Shown piece by piece: positions 1-12,143 of a stretch of DNA of 64,000 bases (within the stretch, counting starts at the first letter, position 1; each line of letters opens with the position of its first letter). Origin of the DNA: Stemphylium vesicarium (taxonomy: Eukaryota; Ascomycota; Dothideomycetes; Pleosporales; Pleosporaceae); contig QXCR01000041.1 in NCBI GenBank assembly GCA_004380135.1, forward strand, positions 248,001 to 312,000. The letters run 5' to 3'. Under the pieces are notes generated by a model. That model did not search any database and had not been told where the DNA came from. It worked only from the letters and a program-made list of their open reading frames with translations. A program made the translations under genes and the position numbers.

Positions 1-457
1 GGGTTGACTTGTTTCCTATCGTCTTTACGCAAGGAGGTGCATAGTTTGCGACGTGCGGTTGTCGCAACGCTGTCGATTGAAGAGCAAAGGACGATAGGGA
101 AGGCGAGGTGTAAGGACACAGTAGGGTTTGAGCGCTTTGCGGTTAGATTGCTTGTCCTGCTATTAGGTACCCTGGAATTGATCATCTGTATTCTTCTCAT
201 CTGCTTCCATCCATAACGCGTATCATGTCCGTGGTGAGGACAACAATGACCATCACAGTGTCCCTAGATACCAGGCAGTCATTGTCTCGCACGAAGCAGC
301 AAATCTAGGAACCGTTGTTGAGACAATTGTGTGCGTGCCATCAGAACGAGATTCGAAACTTCTTTAGTTGGGTAGAGTACTACAGCAAAACAAAATCGAG
401 AAATCTAATTTTCATTACGTAATTGGTAGTCTCCGTTGTGGCCAGAAGAAGACAGAC
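1..457. other. Gene-free left edge
   Basis: No reading frame here looks like protein by composition or motif. The short open frames on both strands are low in recognisable signal. It may be the 3' flank of the F-box-like pseudogene that ends at 458. Nothing else is seen. Confidence 0.4.
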
Positions 458-1667
458 TCAGATGTTCCAATTAATGGGCGACCGGGCCGTGGTACTTTTT
501 GCTGGTTCGATCCATTCGTCTGGCACCCCCCACTCCTTCTCTCTCTCCCACCGGAATGGCTCTGCTGATAGATAGGCAACGCAGGTGATATGTGCGGGAT
601 ATCCCAAAGTAGCTCCTGCGGCCGTGTTAAAGGCTTCGAGTTTTGCCATCGAGATCGGTTCCCAGCGATTCAGAGCCTCGGGTACATCATCTGACATGTC
701 GGCATTGTCCAAGTAAATGCGAAACCTGGGCGTAGCAGGATGCCCCCAAAGATCGTCTATCCAGTGCGCAACTCTCAGAAACTCACGCATCCATTCGGAG
801 TACTGGATCCATTCTGACAGTAAGGCAGGGGATGCGTCGTGTAATGCATGTAGAAGGTCTGAAACAGGGACCCCATTGTCTTGGCACAATCACTTCAGAA
901 GCCTCTGGTTTCCCTGCTGAGAAAAGTTACAGCGCCTCGTAATGGTAGATCCCCAGACTCTGACAGGGAGGGTATGTAACCTGCATGGACCCGATAGCCT
1001 TGATAAGAAGCTCTGTGGAAGCTGAGTCATCGGCCAGAAGGGTGTCGAGCGTTGCTGCAGCGCGTAGGCTAATTTCCCAGCGACCCAAGCGATGTACGAT
1101 GCGATCGTCTCCGGAGAACAGTAAGTGGAAGTAGGGATTGATTTGAAATTGGCTAAGATCAAGCCAAGAGAGGTTTCCTTCTTCGCGGCTTACCGACTGT
1201 ACAGTGTTGTGGAAGGTACTAGACTAGTGTATATCCAGCTGATTGAGTGACTGGGCGACGGTGGCTAGCAAATCAGGTAGCTGGGCCAGGCTCGCTGGGA
1301 AGTAGATGTATTTGCGACCTTCTGCTGTGACCCTCCTGTCAATGTTGCGAGCCACTTGTATGCCAAATTGTCCAATCTTCTCAGTGCTGTACTCTTGCAT
1401 GGGTCTACAGTTTTCTCCGATGCGTGTGGCGTATCCAACGGGTGCGCAAAACCGCACGGAGCGGAACCCCTCTCTGTTCTTGGGATGGCTGACTACAGAG
1501 ATTGCAGAAGAGCGCCAGGCGGTCGAGACAAGCAGCACTCGCATCTGAGCTTCTGGTCCCGCAAATTGGAGAATCAGATCTAGTAGTTCGGGAATGTGAA
1601 AGACTGTGTTCTGAACGACGGCAAGATCGCCCTCCACTCGCCACGTGCGTCGGAATTTGTTCACCAA
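458..1667 (-). pseudogene. F-box-like protein, decayed
   Basis: The frame from 1667 to 927 opens with an F-box-like stretch (residues FHIPELLDLILQF, then a V-S-x-A-W-R motif), as in the many substrate-adaptor F-box genes of Dothideomycetes. It is then blocked three times. There is an in-frame TAG at 1224-1226. The same frame reads on convincingly (motif GRWEISLRA) to a TAA at 927-929. The homologous reading then continues in another frame with a TGA at 890-892 before an apparently good C-terminal stretch ending at 458 (motif RWEPISMAKLEAFNTAAGA). No ATG lies ahead of the F-box in its frame; a TAG precedes it. No GT-AG pair that I could find removes all three lesions. F-box adaptors normally join SCF ubiquitin ligases, but this copy is probably inactive. 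The family call is from motif shape only. Confidence 0.6.
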
Positions 1668-2707
1668 TCCAATAAGCAGCTATGCGTCTGTCGATTTGCT
1701 CACTGACGTGCTTCCTCCACAATTCGACGGCTGACTGTTCTTCTCCTGAGTAAGGAGGCGATGTTCTCGGAGCGGCGTTTGCGACATCCCGGATATGGTG
1801 TAAGGATGTATGGCCTTTGGCTTTACTTAGATGGAGCTGTGGCTGGTAGATTAAGCAAAGGTAAGAGTCCCTATCTTCCAAGGTCGACCTGGGCTGATTG
1901 CTGGCTATAGAGGAAACCATCGAGATCACGGATCCCATGTTTTCATGCAAGAGAAGTGCCGGTAGTCCCGAGAGTGGTGACGTGGAAGCAGAAGTGCAGC
2001 GGTGCAAGCTTCAAATTACCGACCGCTGCGCCTTGTATATCTGGCCTTTGACAGTCCCATGGTTGCCGGTCTGGGGGAGTCGACGGTTCCACACATGGAA
2101 GGTGTCTTGGAGCTAGCATCAACTTAGCTAACGTTTGTGCAACCTCCTCTAGGGCTACCTTGGGCTGCTGCCTGGCCTGGGGATGTAGATGGACCAGAGA
2201 CGGTTCGACCAAAGACAGTGCTTTTAATACTACGCATCCAAGGCAGCCTTGTACAACAAATCGAGCCAGCGTTCGAAAGCATCTGATTGCATGAGCTCCA
2301 CTGACACGTGTAGAGCATAAACAGTCAAAGAACAACATATCTTTTTAGCGATATGCGAACCGAGTCTGGCGCGTGTCCTATATACCAGAAACCCACATGC
2401 GAGCGCGGAACCATCGCAAACGCTCGCAGCCCGATCATCCATGACTTGAACCCTCCCATGATAAGAAATCTGTACAAGAAGAAAGCATTTATATCTGTCT
2501 TCGACCCTCTTGACACCCGCGCAATGCCCCATGGATGCAAAACATTAATCAACTTTTTATATGAACCGCAGCCCAGGCTACTACAAGACCGACTAGATCG
2601 CTAACAAAGAGGAAAGAATCGAAGCGAAAGCAAGAAAGAAGAAGAAGAAGAAGAACGCAAACCCGGCGGAACAAGGTCAAAAGCGAGATGAATCATACCC
2701 AAACAAC
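1668..2707. other. Intergenic, possible further pseudogene remnants
   Basis: Minus-strand frames at 2532-2230, 2338-1943 and 2007-1405 each contain short protein-like stretches (for example ALEEVAQTLAKLM). They run into each other in different frames and match no family I recognise. They could be more of the decayed locus at 458-1667 or chance. A short GAA/AAG microsatellite lies near 2632-2655, just 3' of RTF1. Confidence 0.3.
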
Positions 2708-4400
2708 TCAAATCTCAATGTCCATGCCAATGTCCATACTAGCGATGATGTCATCGTCCATCTTCGGTTTCCTAAACGTCGGCAGGCCTTTCCGCTCCGT
2801 CTTCTTCTTGTTGGGTTGTTGGGGGTTGGGTGTGCTTGCTCTTGAGCTACCGTCGCCGTCGAAGAGAGCGTCCATGTCCAGGGCCTTCTTCTTCTGAGCC
2901 TCCTCTTCTTGCGCCTTCCTTGCCTCTTCTTCTGCTTTCCGTCTGGCAAATTCCTTCCTCTGCTCAATCTTCTTTTGGCGCTGCTGGTCGAGCTGGGCTT
3001 TGCGGACGCGCTCGGCTTCTAGGATGCGGTTCTTGCGGTTAAGTTCAGCAACGCGGGCAGCGGCTGTCTCGGATTGTGTGGCAATCTTGGGTTGCGTGTC
3101 GGAGCTCGAGCGGTGGAGAAGATGCTCGTATTTCTTTGACTTCGCGATGCGTGAGCTAATATCGGCTTCTGTCCAGTAATGGTTTTGGAGCGACTTAAGA
3201 TCGTCGTATTTCCGCTGGAGGAAGGATTGTGTGGGAACTTTGGCGTTTGTCTCTGTGAGGGATTGACGGTAGATGTCGAGGTCACTTTCGGTGAAGCGCT
3301 GGTTCGACATGAATTGGAATTGATAGTCCTTCTTCACAGAGCCGTGTTGCGCGACGACGTATTGGTCTGTCGCAATACGTTTGCCGTCCTTGCCCTCAAA
3401 GACGTAGGGCTTGCCTGCTGAAAATCCTGAGTAATGAGTTAGCAGTGTCAATAACGCAATTGTTGGCCTGCCTACCCTTGATTTGCGCCATCTTGTAGAG
3501 AGTGCGCCGTTGGGCATCCTGACCCACACCTACACGTCCGAAAGCGCCAGTCAAGGCCTCTTCGAAACCTGGGTGGAAGCAGACCTCTGAGAAGAAGCCT
3601 CTACCGACGCGTACGGACTCGAAGTCGCGAAGTGTTGCCGGCAACTCCTCGCGCGCCTTCTCTGGTACCCTGTCGTCCCACTCGACATCGCTCTCGCCAT
3701 CGGCATCGAGATCTGAGCCAGCATCCCTATCGGCCGAGCTAGACCGTCTGCGACCACCGCGTCGGTCGTCGTTGCGCTGTCTTTGCTGACCACGTTGCTC
3801 TCGCTCGCGCTTGTATGCCTCCAACTTCTCGTTCTTACGGGGCTGCACCTTTGGCCGGCTGCTCTTGCGCATCGCATCGTCGGGATCCTCCGAGTCGGCC
3901 TTGCGCTTCCGGTCGTTCTGAACATTGGCGGCGCGCCTCGCGAGCTCAGCCTTGAAGTTGGCGTTGCTCATCTCTTCAGCGCGCTGTCCCAGGATCTCTT
4001 CGCGCTCCAGTTGCGACAAGCCCATGATCCGCCGCTTATCCGCCTCGTCGATGTATTTGCCCTCCAGGGGATAAGGGACCTCGGCTGCGTGCGCTGGCTC
4101 GTCATCGTCGCGATCCGAGTCAGACTCGTCCATGGCATCGGATCCCAGCGAGTTTGGCGATGAGGCTGCGGGCGACGAGCTGGGTCGAGTCAGCGCCATA
4201 TTGCGGAAAGGGGTTGAAGTGGTCGGTGGAGGATTGAGCGGAGGATCAAGGGCATAGGAAGCGATGGAAGGGAATGGCGGGAGATGAGAAGAGAGGGGTG
4301 GGTGAGGGAAAAGTACTCACGCCTCGCCTTCTTCAACGTCTGCATCTTCGTCACCGCCAGCGAGGGCGAAGAGTTCATCGTCGATATCATCGGCCGACAT
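2708..4400 (-). CDS. RTF1: RNA polymerase II-associated protein Rtf1 (Paf1 complex)
   Basis: Three exons: 4400-4321, 4179-3476 and 3426-2708 (500 aa). The first intron has donor GTGAGT and its acceptor lies just after an in-frame internal ATG at 4199, so a model starting at 4199 would miss the true N-terminus (MSADDIDDELFALAGG). The second intron is 49 bp with GCTAAC before the acceptor. Rtf1 is the Paf1-complex subunit that binds elongating Pol II and promotes H2B ubiquitylation. The acidic N-terminus is followed by a charged Arg/Ser-rich linker. A Plus3 domain occupies about residues 205-350 (landmarks FESVRVGRGFFSE, YKMAQIKG, GKPYVFEGKDGK, FMSNQRFTESD). A long Lys/Glu/Arg coiled region and a short acidic tail follow. 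It is divergently transcribed from COQ7, with 320 bp between the two start codons. Confidence 0.93.
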
Positions 4401-4720
4401 TGTGGGCGTGTTTGGGCAGAGTTTCGCGGTAAGTTTTTGGGTGATACGGGCGGCGATGGCGGCGAAAACGGGGATTTGCTGGGGATGCCGTGAGGAGATT
4501 TGGGCGCGGTTAGGGGGAAAAGAGGAAGAAAGAGGAACGTGGGAAGTCCAAAGGTCGGGGAAACGCTCTGAGCTTAGGCCTTGCCGCGTCCTAAAAGTGG
4601 GTCGTTTTAGCGTGCTGTGAGCGTATCATGCCTCATCTCATCATCGCTCCCTTCACTCCTCGCCAGAACAATCGCAAATTCTTGCCTTTACTTGTATTGC
4701 GTAATAACCAGATACTCGAC
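4401..4720. promoter_or_regulatory. Shared divergent promoter, RTF1/COQ7
   Basis: The 320 bp between the RTF1 ATG (4400, minus) and the preferred COQ7 ATG (4721, plus) must carry both promoters. No clear TATA box is seen. An upstream ATG at 4628 is in frame with COQ7. Confidence 0.5.
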
Positions 4721-5482
4721 ATGTCTTGTGCCCTTCTCTCACCGCGATCAATAATACCACGCTGCATTGGCCGCAACCTGCAACATTCAGTCCTCGATTT
4801 TCTTGCCCCAAACACTATACCATGCGCATCACGCCAGGCTCTACGCTTCTCCAGCACAACATCACCACCGCCCTCACCCCAAACACACCACAATGGCAAG
4901 CCAATACGGCCGCTCACGCCCGAGCAACGAGAGTTTCTCTCATCAGCATTGCGAGTGAACCAGACCGGTGAACTCGCCGCCATCCTCATCTACGCCGCCC
5001 AATCACCCGTCATAACACGGTCACACCCCCACCTGCGACCGCTCATGAAGCACATGTACGACCAAGAGGCCGGCCACTACAACTACTTCAACGACGTAAT
5101 CTCAAAGCACCGCATACGCCCTACCGCCATGACACCAGTGTGGACCGCCGCCGCGAGCTTTCTGGGGTGGTCGACGGCTGTCATGGGTCGCGAGGCGGCA
5201 ATGGCGTGTACAGAGGCTGTAGAAACCGAGATTGGGACGCATTACAATGAGCAGGTGCGGGTGCTGTTAGATTGGGCCAAGAAATGCGAAGAGCGGGGAG
5301 AGAGTCTAGGACCCGAGTTGGACAAATTGGTAGTCGACTTGCGAAGGATACGAGACGAGGAGCTGGAGCATCTGGATCATGCTGTGGAGAATGATGCCAA
5401 GAGCGCGAAGCCATACGACCTTCTCACAGAGGTTATAAGGGGTGGGTGTAGAGGCGCCATCTGGGTGAGTGAGCGGGTGTAA
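4721..5482 (+). CDS. COQ7: 5-demethoxyubiquinone hydroxylase, mitochondrial
   Basis: Single exon, 253 aa from the ATG at 4721. An in-frame ATG at 4628 would add 31 residues. I prefer 4721 because it begins a Ser/Arg-rich, acid-poor stretch typical of a mitochondrial presequence, and because the length then fits the family (yeast Coq7 is about 230 aa). Coq7 is the matrix-side inner-membrane di-iron enzyme that hydroxylates demethoxyubiquinone in the penultimate step of ubiquinone synthesis. The carboxylate-bridged di-iron ligands are visible: E84 (NQTGE), E116-x2-H119 (DQEAGH), E168/E170 (AVETEIGTHYNEQ) and E214-x2-H217 (EELEH). All ligands are present, so it should be active. The nearest neighbour is RTF1, head to head. 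Confidence 0.95.
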   Translation: MSCALLSPRSIIPRCIGRNLQHSVLDFLAPNTIPCASRQALRFSSTTSPPPSPQTHHNGKPIRPLTPEQREFLSSALRVNQTGELAAILIYAAQSPVITRSHPHLRPLMKHMYDQEAGHYNYFNDVISKHRIRPTAMTPVWTAAASFLGWSTAVMGREAAMACTEAVETEIGTHYNEQVRVLLDWAKKCEERGESLGPELDKLVVDLRRIRDEELEHLDHAVENDAKSAKPYDLLTEVIRGGCRGAIWVSERV

Positions 5483-5721
5483 TGTAACGCTTGTAGACAT
5501 GATGCTTGTTGATCCTGTAGCATATTGTATATTAGACGTGACATGAATTGATGATGGCTGAACTTAGTCAGACGCATACCAGGGTATGGGTGTTGTCTCT
5601 ACATTTCTGACTTGAATGCATAACATTTTTTGGTGATGATGAGAAATATATACAATGAACATAACCAACTCTGCTAACAGCCCATCTTGTGTAAAAAGAC
5701 GCACTCTACGGTTTGCTGCTC

Positions 5722-6744
5722 CTACTCCGACAGGAGCTTGGCAATAGACGCAGCTGTAGCATTGTGGATGGGGAATGTAGGATGCAATTCATTGAGCCAC
5801 AGGTACTCGTTCACAGGGTACTCGCAGTTAGCATCCTTGGTGTACCAGTCCGGTGTTCCGCTACCATGTTGTTAGCACATCTTCGCACAAGGAGTTGGAC
5901 TCGATACTTACTTCTTGTACGCCGCGCAGAAATTCGTGACATTCTTCAAGCCAGCAGTCTGCTCGTAGCTGCCCGGGTTCTTGATGACGCTGTTGAACAG
6001 ACCCCAGGTGTCGTGGACGAACATGGAGGTACCAGAGTGATTGGCTTTGAAAGTAGAGACCAGGGTGTCAAGCCTCTTGTTCCAGTCCTCAATCGCCTTG
6101 CCCTCATTCTCTACAGCATATCCGCCGTCATCTTGGTTCAGCGTCTGCGGCGCAAGGTTGACGGGAGGGACGCTGAGGAAGAGGAAGTTGCGTGCTCCGG
6201 TCGCGTACACGTCTTCTAGCTGCTTCTCGTAGACAGAGAAGATGGCATCGTAGAGGGTGGCGTTGCCCAACCACCAGCTGTTTCCGATATCGTTGATGCC
6301 GATGAAGAAGGCAAAGAGCGACGATTCGGACGTCCAGGGTGCAACGTCGGGATGGGACCCATAGGTGGGAAGGAATTGAGTCTGCACCTGTTCCTTCATG
6401 CTGATGACTGTGGACGCATACGGAGTGACGAGTGCAGAGTCTACAGTAGCACCACCATATGCCATGTTGTATGTCAGAAGATTGCTGGCATTGTAGGTTG
6501 TTGAGAGGAAGCCGACCCAGTTGGGCCCGTTTGAGGATGTCCAGCCAGGGTACGGTGGGTTGCCGAAAGTGTTTGAGAGCGTGGGTTGGGTACCCTTTAC
6601 ATCGAAGCCAGTCTGCGTGTAGGAATCACCAAAGACGAAGAGGTGTTTCACGTTCTTCCACCCAGACCATGCCGAGCCGTTTCCATAGGGCGCAGCGAAA
6701 CCAGTGGTTGCCAAAGACAAGGCGAGAGCAATTGACTTGACCAT
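5722..6744 (-). CDS. Secreted GDSL/SGNH esterase (CE16-like)
   Basis: Two exons: 6744-5912 and 5860-5722 (323 aa). The 51-bp intron has donor GTAAGT, a TGCTAAC branch site and acceptor TAG. Dropping the short second exon loses the catalytic His. The frame is open further 5' (a TTG), but the ATG at 6744 starts a clean signal peptide (MVKSIALALSLATTGFAAP). SGNH blocks in order: GDSY with the nucleophile Ser near residue 41, an Asn-containing GGAT region, GINDIG (block III Asn), and in exon 2 the block V His in NELHPT. The protein has several N-x-S/T sites and one Cys pair. By architecture it resembles CE16 acetylesterases that deacetylate plant polysaccharides; the substrate is inferred, not shown. 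Confidence 0.88.
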
Positions 6745-8526
6745 ATTGTCGACTAAGAACAAGCAATGAGATAAGACGAGAGTAATAACTGGGCGACGTT
6801 GAAACCTGGGGGAAACGACATTTTAAGTATGATGCGGACAAATTTGATCAAGTACCAAACTAATCCGGGTTCACGGAACAGATGATCTACGTCGGTGCGA
6901 ACGAGGTAAATTAGAGTGTAATGGATTGACGTATGCGAGCACGCTCATAAATTAGGACATAGAGCGGATATTGCACTGAATCGTTACGGAAAAATTGTGG
7001 ATAGGCGTTTGGGGTGGACTAGGAGGTTCCGCGTGAGGGCGTGGCTGGAAATGCTTGTCCGGAATTGGGCTCAACAGGCATAATGCTCCGCATCCAAAGG
7101 GGAATAGTGAGATGTAGCGTGTATAATGGAGGGCGCGGCCGTTTTAGCATGGTGTTGACTGCTCGTGTCGCATTCATACTCCGCATCTGAAGGCGGTAGT
7201 CTGGTAGCTGTGAGGAGAAGTTGCGGCAGTTGGAAGATACGGGAGAGGGCGTGGGGTCCCGTTGGGGGACAAAGGCAGCTCTAGTGAAGGTGCAGCCAGA
7301 AAACTACTACTACTGCTACTGCTGGTGCTGCGTCTATTCCAGCCCGGACCGATCTCGAAATGAGCTTGCAGGCTATCCTGTAATGCCAATAGATGGCAGC
7401 CAGACACGGGCGCCATTGGCACGAGATTGGGGTGCGCAGCCATAGGATGTGTCGCGAGTCGCGACGAAGGCACCACATACACGTTATACTAGACAAGCGG
7501 TTTCGTTCAGATGCAGCCACGGCTATCTAGACGTGTTGTCAAGGAGCTCAGTTCACGTCAGGAGGGTAGCTGTGGGATATGCCAAGCATGACGGTGAGAG
7601 TTCTCAGAGTCCAGGGGGGGACCTACAATTAGATACCATACATAACCAGCTCAAAAGTCACGTGTCAGATGTTGAGCTGGCGAAGCGTCCACGGGTATTA
7701 AACAGTACTTTTGGAACGATTTGGCGTGTGACAAGTATTTCATACGTAGCTCGTATAGCAATACGGATGGTCGGCAGCTGTCGCATCAGCAAGCGGGCTG
7801 TCTAGGGCCCGCTTGTGACGGAATGAAGAGACCTGGCAATTGTGACTCGGCCGTAGCAGGGCATGATGGAAGAGCCGGATGATGCGGGAGTGCAAAAGCA
7901 AGAAAGTCGCGCTGACGGATGAAGGTGGCGGGAGTGACGGATGTTCAGGTACGGGCACACAGAAGGTGCTAGACGGGGAGAATTGCGGTGGCTGAGGCTG
8001 GCGTAAGGCTGATGGCGGCTGAACCAACGCATACCCTGGCTCGTTGGTGATGCTCCCAGCCGCCGCGTATCAGGAACATGTAGCGTGGAAGCATGCCATC
8101 CAAGCATGCAAACATGGTTTTTTCACTCTGTCGCTTGTTTATTTAGCTACTGCAAAGCAGGGTCTTCCTGGTTCTTTGTCCAGCAATTCACAGTAATCGC
8201 ATAGCTAAATTGTCTCTGCGCGTGCACGACTTGACTCGGCTTTGCAGCATTTCCGCAGGCCGACTCTCTTCCAACATCTTCGCCCACGCCGACCACTGTA
8301 GCTGACAAGGCCACCGAAAACCCGCTCTTCGGCTCCTAATTGTCCCGTCGTCGTCCGAAATGCTCGCTCACTAAGAGACATCGTCACCAGCGCACCCTGC
8401 ATTTGCTTGACCGCCGAGCATCTATAGGAGCACCGCCATCTAACGCCGGCCCCGCCTACAAGTTGCTTTTGATAGAGACTCAGCAACAACCAGCACATAC
8501 AGGGAACATAGCAATATACGACAGCT
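6745..8526. other. Intergenic region, two divergent promoters
   Basis: This 1.8 kb region lies between the starts of the GDSL esterase (-) and the OSBP gene (+). It holds no convincing gene. A short CTA/CTG-type microsatellite sits near 7303-7330. Several open frames of 70-120 codons on both strands lack family motifs and are probably chance. Confidence 0.5.
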
Positions 8527-11500
8527 ATGGCGGGAATGGAGAATATCGAGGTGCATAGCAAAGTACGTCACCCACAGAATGCTCAAGTCGCCGTTGCTGA
8601 TTGAAGCCAGTCGTACCTCGTGCGGTGGGTGAATGTTTCCTCGGGACACACGATATCCTGGAGCGTACAGCCACACAAGAAATCGATCAACTTTGGAATC
8701 TTCAAACACCCTGGAAATGCGGCAGGCGCAGCTCCACATCTGCCTCCTTCGGCCACCTTCGAAGCCGGACCAGGCACCCCTACCCTCGAACCACCTGTCA
8801 CACGCGGGCGCGGAGCCTCGACGTCGAGAAACGATAGAACGGTTGTCCTGGAGAAGCTGTCGGCCATAGGCCTAAAGCAGGTACATTGGCATGGGAAATG
8901 CGAGGCCGATTTGGTCTCCATGGGCACGTATGACGTACCGCCTGGCGAGGGGGGCATGTACGGACTGGTCTTTGACAATACCTTCTCCAAGACTGTCTCC
9001 AAGACGGCAACCTTTGTTCTCATGACCTACCCGACCAACGCAGCCCCAAAATCGGGTCACCACATGCACTATGCCCAGGCCATGGCGGGCGTGAGCACCA
9101 CCAGCCTCCCCAAATCGAGCCCTTCCATGGGCCCTGCCGAATCCTCGGAATCCTTGCCCCAGCCGACTGGAGACCGACCGAAATCACAATATGCGCAGAA
9201 ACAAGGAAGCCTTTCTGGCTCTTCGTTTCTCACAGGCGTGCTGCAGAAGAAGAGGAGGAAGAGGAACCAGGGCTATGCGAGGCGATTCTTCTCCCTGGAC
9301 TTTACATCGTCAACCCTCTCCTACTACCGAAACGATCACTCATCCGCCCTGCGTGGTGCCATACCCCTGTCGCTCGCCGCTGTCGGCGCAAACGAAGAAA
9401 CTAGGGAGATCTCTGTAGACTCGGGGGCTGAGATCTGGCAGCTGCGCGCGAACAACGAGAAGGACTTCCAGATGTGGAAGAATGCGCTCGATCGTGCATC
9501 AAGGACAGCATCCGACAGGGGGGCTGTGGCCTCACCAACCCTACAGATACAAGATTCCCCGTTCCAAGGCCTTAACAACGCCATCAATGCCGCCGAAGAG
9601 AATGAGTGGGCTAGAGTGGAGGCGTTGGTTGGAAGAGTATCTGGCACAAGAGACGCGGTGCGGAGACTGGCTCAGGACACCGACCCCAAATATGGTGCAC
9701 CAACCGCATTGACCGTCACCAAGACCAACGAGGCCGTGTCACCGACGCCTTCAGATGCCGAGTCGGGAGACTATTTTCCAGAACAAAAGGCGCCTGAGAA
9801 GACCGCATTCTGGAAGCGCAAGCAAAGCAGTTCTGCTGCTTCAAGTCCGGGGCTTTTCAAAAGAAGTGTCTCTGCCCAAGTTGGGGCTCCTTCACCTGGA
9901 GCTGTCCCACCTGTGCCTCCCCTGCCCGGAAATGCCTCCTCTAATGGCACTCTCGCAGTGCCGAAACGCAATGGTCGTGCAAGCACAATAAGCCACCATT
10001 CCATTCACACGCCCGAGGAAAGCCTCCACGACAACTGCATGGCTCTTCTAAAAGACCTAGATTCCGTCGTCAAAGACTTCTCTACGCTCATTAGCGAAAG
10101 CAAACAACGACGAACCCTTACATCTGCACCCGCACCATTGTCTGCCGTCACATCACGACACAGCTTTGAATCAACTGCGGAGTCCGTCGACGAGTTCTTT
10201 GACGCTCCCGATGGGGATGGAAGCAAGTCGCAGCTTCTTACCATTCGGCGCGACAGCGGAGACGATGAGCGCGAACCTGAGCATGTGCATGCCACAGGCG
10301 ACGACTCAGATGGTGAATCCGAGTCGTCTTCAGAAAACGGCAGCGAGGGCATGGCAGATCGACCGCGAATGTCACGGGAAATGACGCCAGCCCTATTTCC
10401 TACAAAGCCCACCTCACTCACGCCTCTTCCACTCAGCCCCGTCAAGCGTCGCGCCAACGTTCCCGCACCGAAGGTTCAGCCACCAAGTCTGATCGCATTC
10501 TTCCGAAAAAATGTAGGCAAAGACTTGTCAACCATTGCGATGCCAGTATCCGCCAACGAGCCCACTTCGGCCCTGCAGCGACTGGCGGAGCAGCTGGAAT
10601 ACAGCGAATTGTTGGACGCCGCCGTCAACGCTCAATCGGACACTGGCGAGCGCCTTGTCTACATGGCTGCTTTTGCAATCTCGGCATTCAGCAATGCACG
10701 TGTCAAGGACCGCGCAATCCGCAAACCGTTCAACCCCATGCTTGGCGAGACATACGAACTCGTCCGGGAAGACAAAGGTTTCCGCTTCTTCGCCGAGAAG
10801 GTTGTTCACCGTCCAGTCCGTATGGCCTGCCAAGCCGAGGCGCAAGAATGGACCTTCATCCAGTCTCCCACGCCCATGCAGAAGTTCTGGGGAAAGAGCG
10901 CCGAGATCAACACAGACGGGCGCGTTCGCATTTTCCTACACGCCTCTGGCGAACACTACTCTTGGACCCTCGCCACATCCTACCTCCGCAACGTCATCGC
11001 AGGAGAAAAATACCTCGAGCCCTCCGGCACCATGACGATCGTCTCGGAAACCACCGGCGCAAAAGCCGTATGCACCTTCAAAGCCGGCGGCATGTTCGCC
11101 GGTCGCTCAGAAGAAGTCTCAGTCCAAGCCTTTGACAACACAGGCTCTGTTCTGCCTATGGGCGCAACTGGCAAATGGACGTCAGATCTCCAACTTACAT
11201 CCAACGGTCAGCCTACTGGCAAGACCATCTGGAAAGTAGGCGACCTCGTCGATAAAGCAGAGAAGCATTACGGTCTTACTACTTTCGCCGCTGCCCTCAA
11301 TCAAGTCACGCCCATTGAGGAAAACCACATTGCGCCTACTGATTCGCGCCTCCGCCCTGATCAACGCGCCTTGGAAGACGGCGACGTAGACAAGGCCGAG
11401 GCGCTCAAAGCGCGTCTGGAAGAGCGCCAGAGGTCCCGCAGGAAGGTTCTGGAAGATCATGGCGATGAATGGAAGCCACGGTGGTTTACTCAGGTTGGAG

Positions 11501-11622
11501 CTGTTGAGGCGGCTGCGCTAGGCGATGAGGAGGTCTGGAGGCTCAAGGGTGGTAAAGATGGGTACTGGGAGACTAGGGAGAGGGGCGATTGGAGCGATGT
11601 TACCGACGTTTTTGAGGTATGA
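8527..11622 (+). CDS. OSH3: Oxysterol-binding protein, GOLD-PH-ORD (Osh3 type)
   Basis: Two exons: 8527-8562 and 8611-11622 (1015 aa). The 48-bp intron (donor GTACGT, acceptor CCAG) follows a 12-codon first exon. The joined N-terminus (MAGMENIEVHSKSYLVRWVN) is the start of a GOLD domain (about 1-150) with QPHKKSINFGIFKHPG, as in yeast Osh3. Next come a PH domain (about 205-305, TGVLQKKRRKRNQGYARRFF), low-complexity linkers, a FFAT-like ER-targeting motif near residue 538 (DEFFDAPD in an acidic context), and the lipid-transfer ORD domain (about 640-1000) with NPMLGETYEL near 721. The family fingerprint EQVSHHPP is changed here to EKVVHRPV near 741: the second His is Arg. Family knowledge suggests ER-plasma membrane contact sites and PI4P binding rather than sterol. 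Osh3 orthology is inferred from domain order. Confidence 0.92.
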
Positions 11623-12143
11623 GGTTAATGTCTGTTGGTGAATGGATAGAGAGACTTTATGTTGCTTGATAGTGCTGTTGATGATACTTTAGCGTTGTAA
11701 CGAGGAAGACGTTTTTGCATACTAGATGAGATATGATACAAGGTTGTATACATTTTGTACTTGGATCTGGCATTTGTGCTGCTCTGTGAGGTGGGCAATG
11801 AGGATAAGAGGGTAACGATTAAGCACACGATTACTATGCCTTTCGCCTTACGAGATGGCAGTCACGAGCAGGTCGGGGGGGAAGCATAAGCAAAGTGCAT
11901 AAGGGGCAGTGAATGGCACCGTGAACTTTGAAAGCAGCAGTGGCATTAAAAACTACAACTATTCAATGTAGAGTAATGAAGTGCAAAGAAAACAGACGTA
12001 AAAGAGATGAGGGCAGTGGCGCATCCACTCACCACCGCCCCAGTTCGAAAACTTTTGGTTAAGCAAACTTTTGAACAAGTTCAAACATCGCAACGCTAAA
12101 CTAGCCAGAAACAGTCCTCCTCAACCCATCAACGACAGCCAAC
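11623..12143. other. 3' flank shared by convergent genes
   Basis: This is the 520 bp between the stops of the OSBP gene (+) and the NACHT gene (-). It is A/T-enriched, consistent with two 3' UTRs and polyadenylation sites. No gene is seen. Confidence 0.5.

Noticed and set aside
9240..9270. GA-rich stretch as a microsatellite in the OSBP gene
   Set aside because: It encodes the Lys/Arg-rich start of the PH domain (LQKKRRKRNQGY), so it is ordinary coding sequence.
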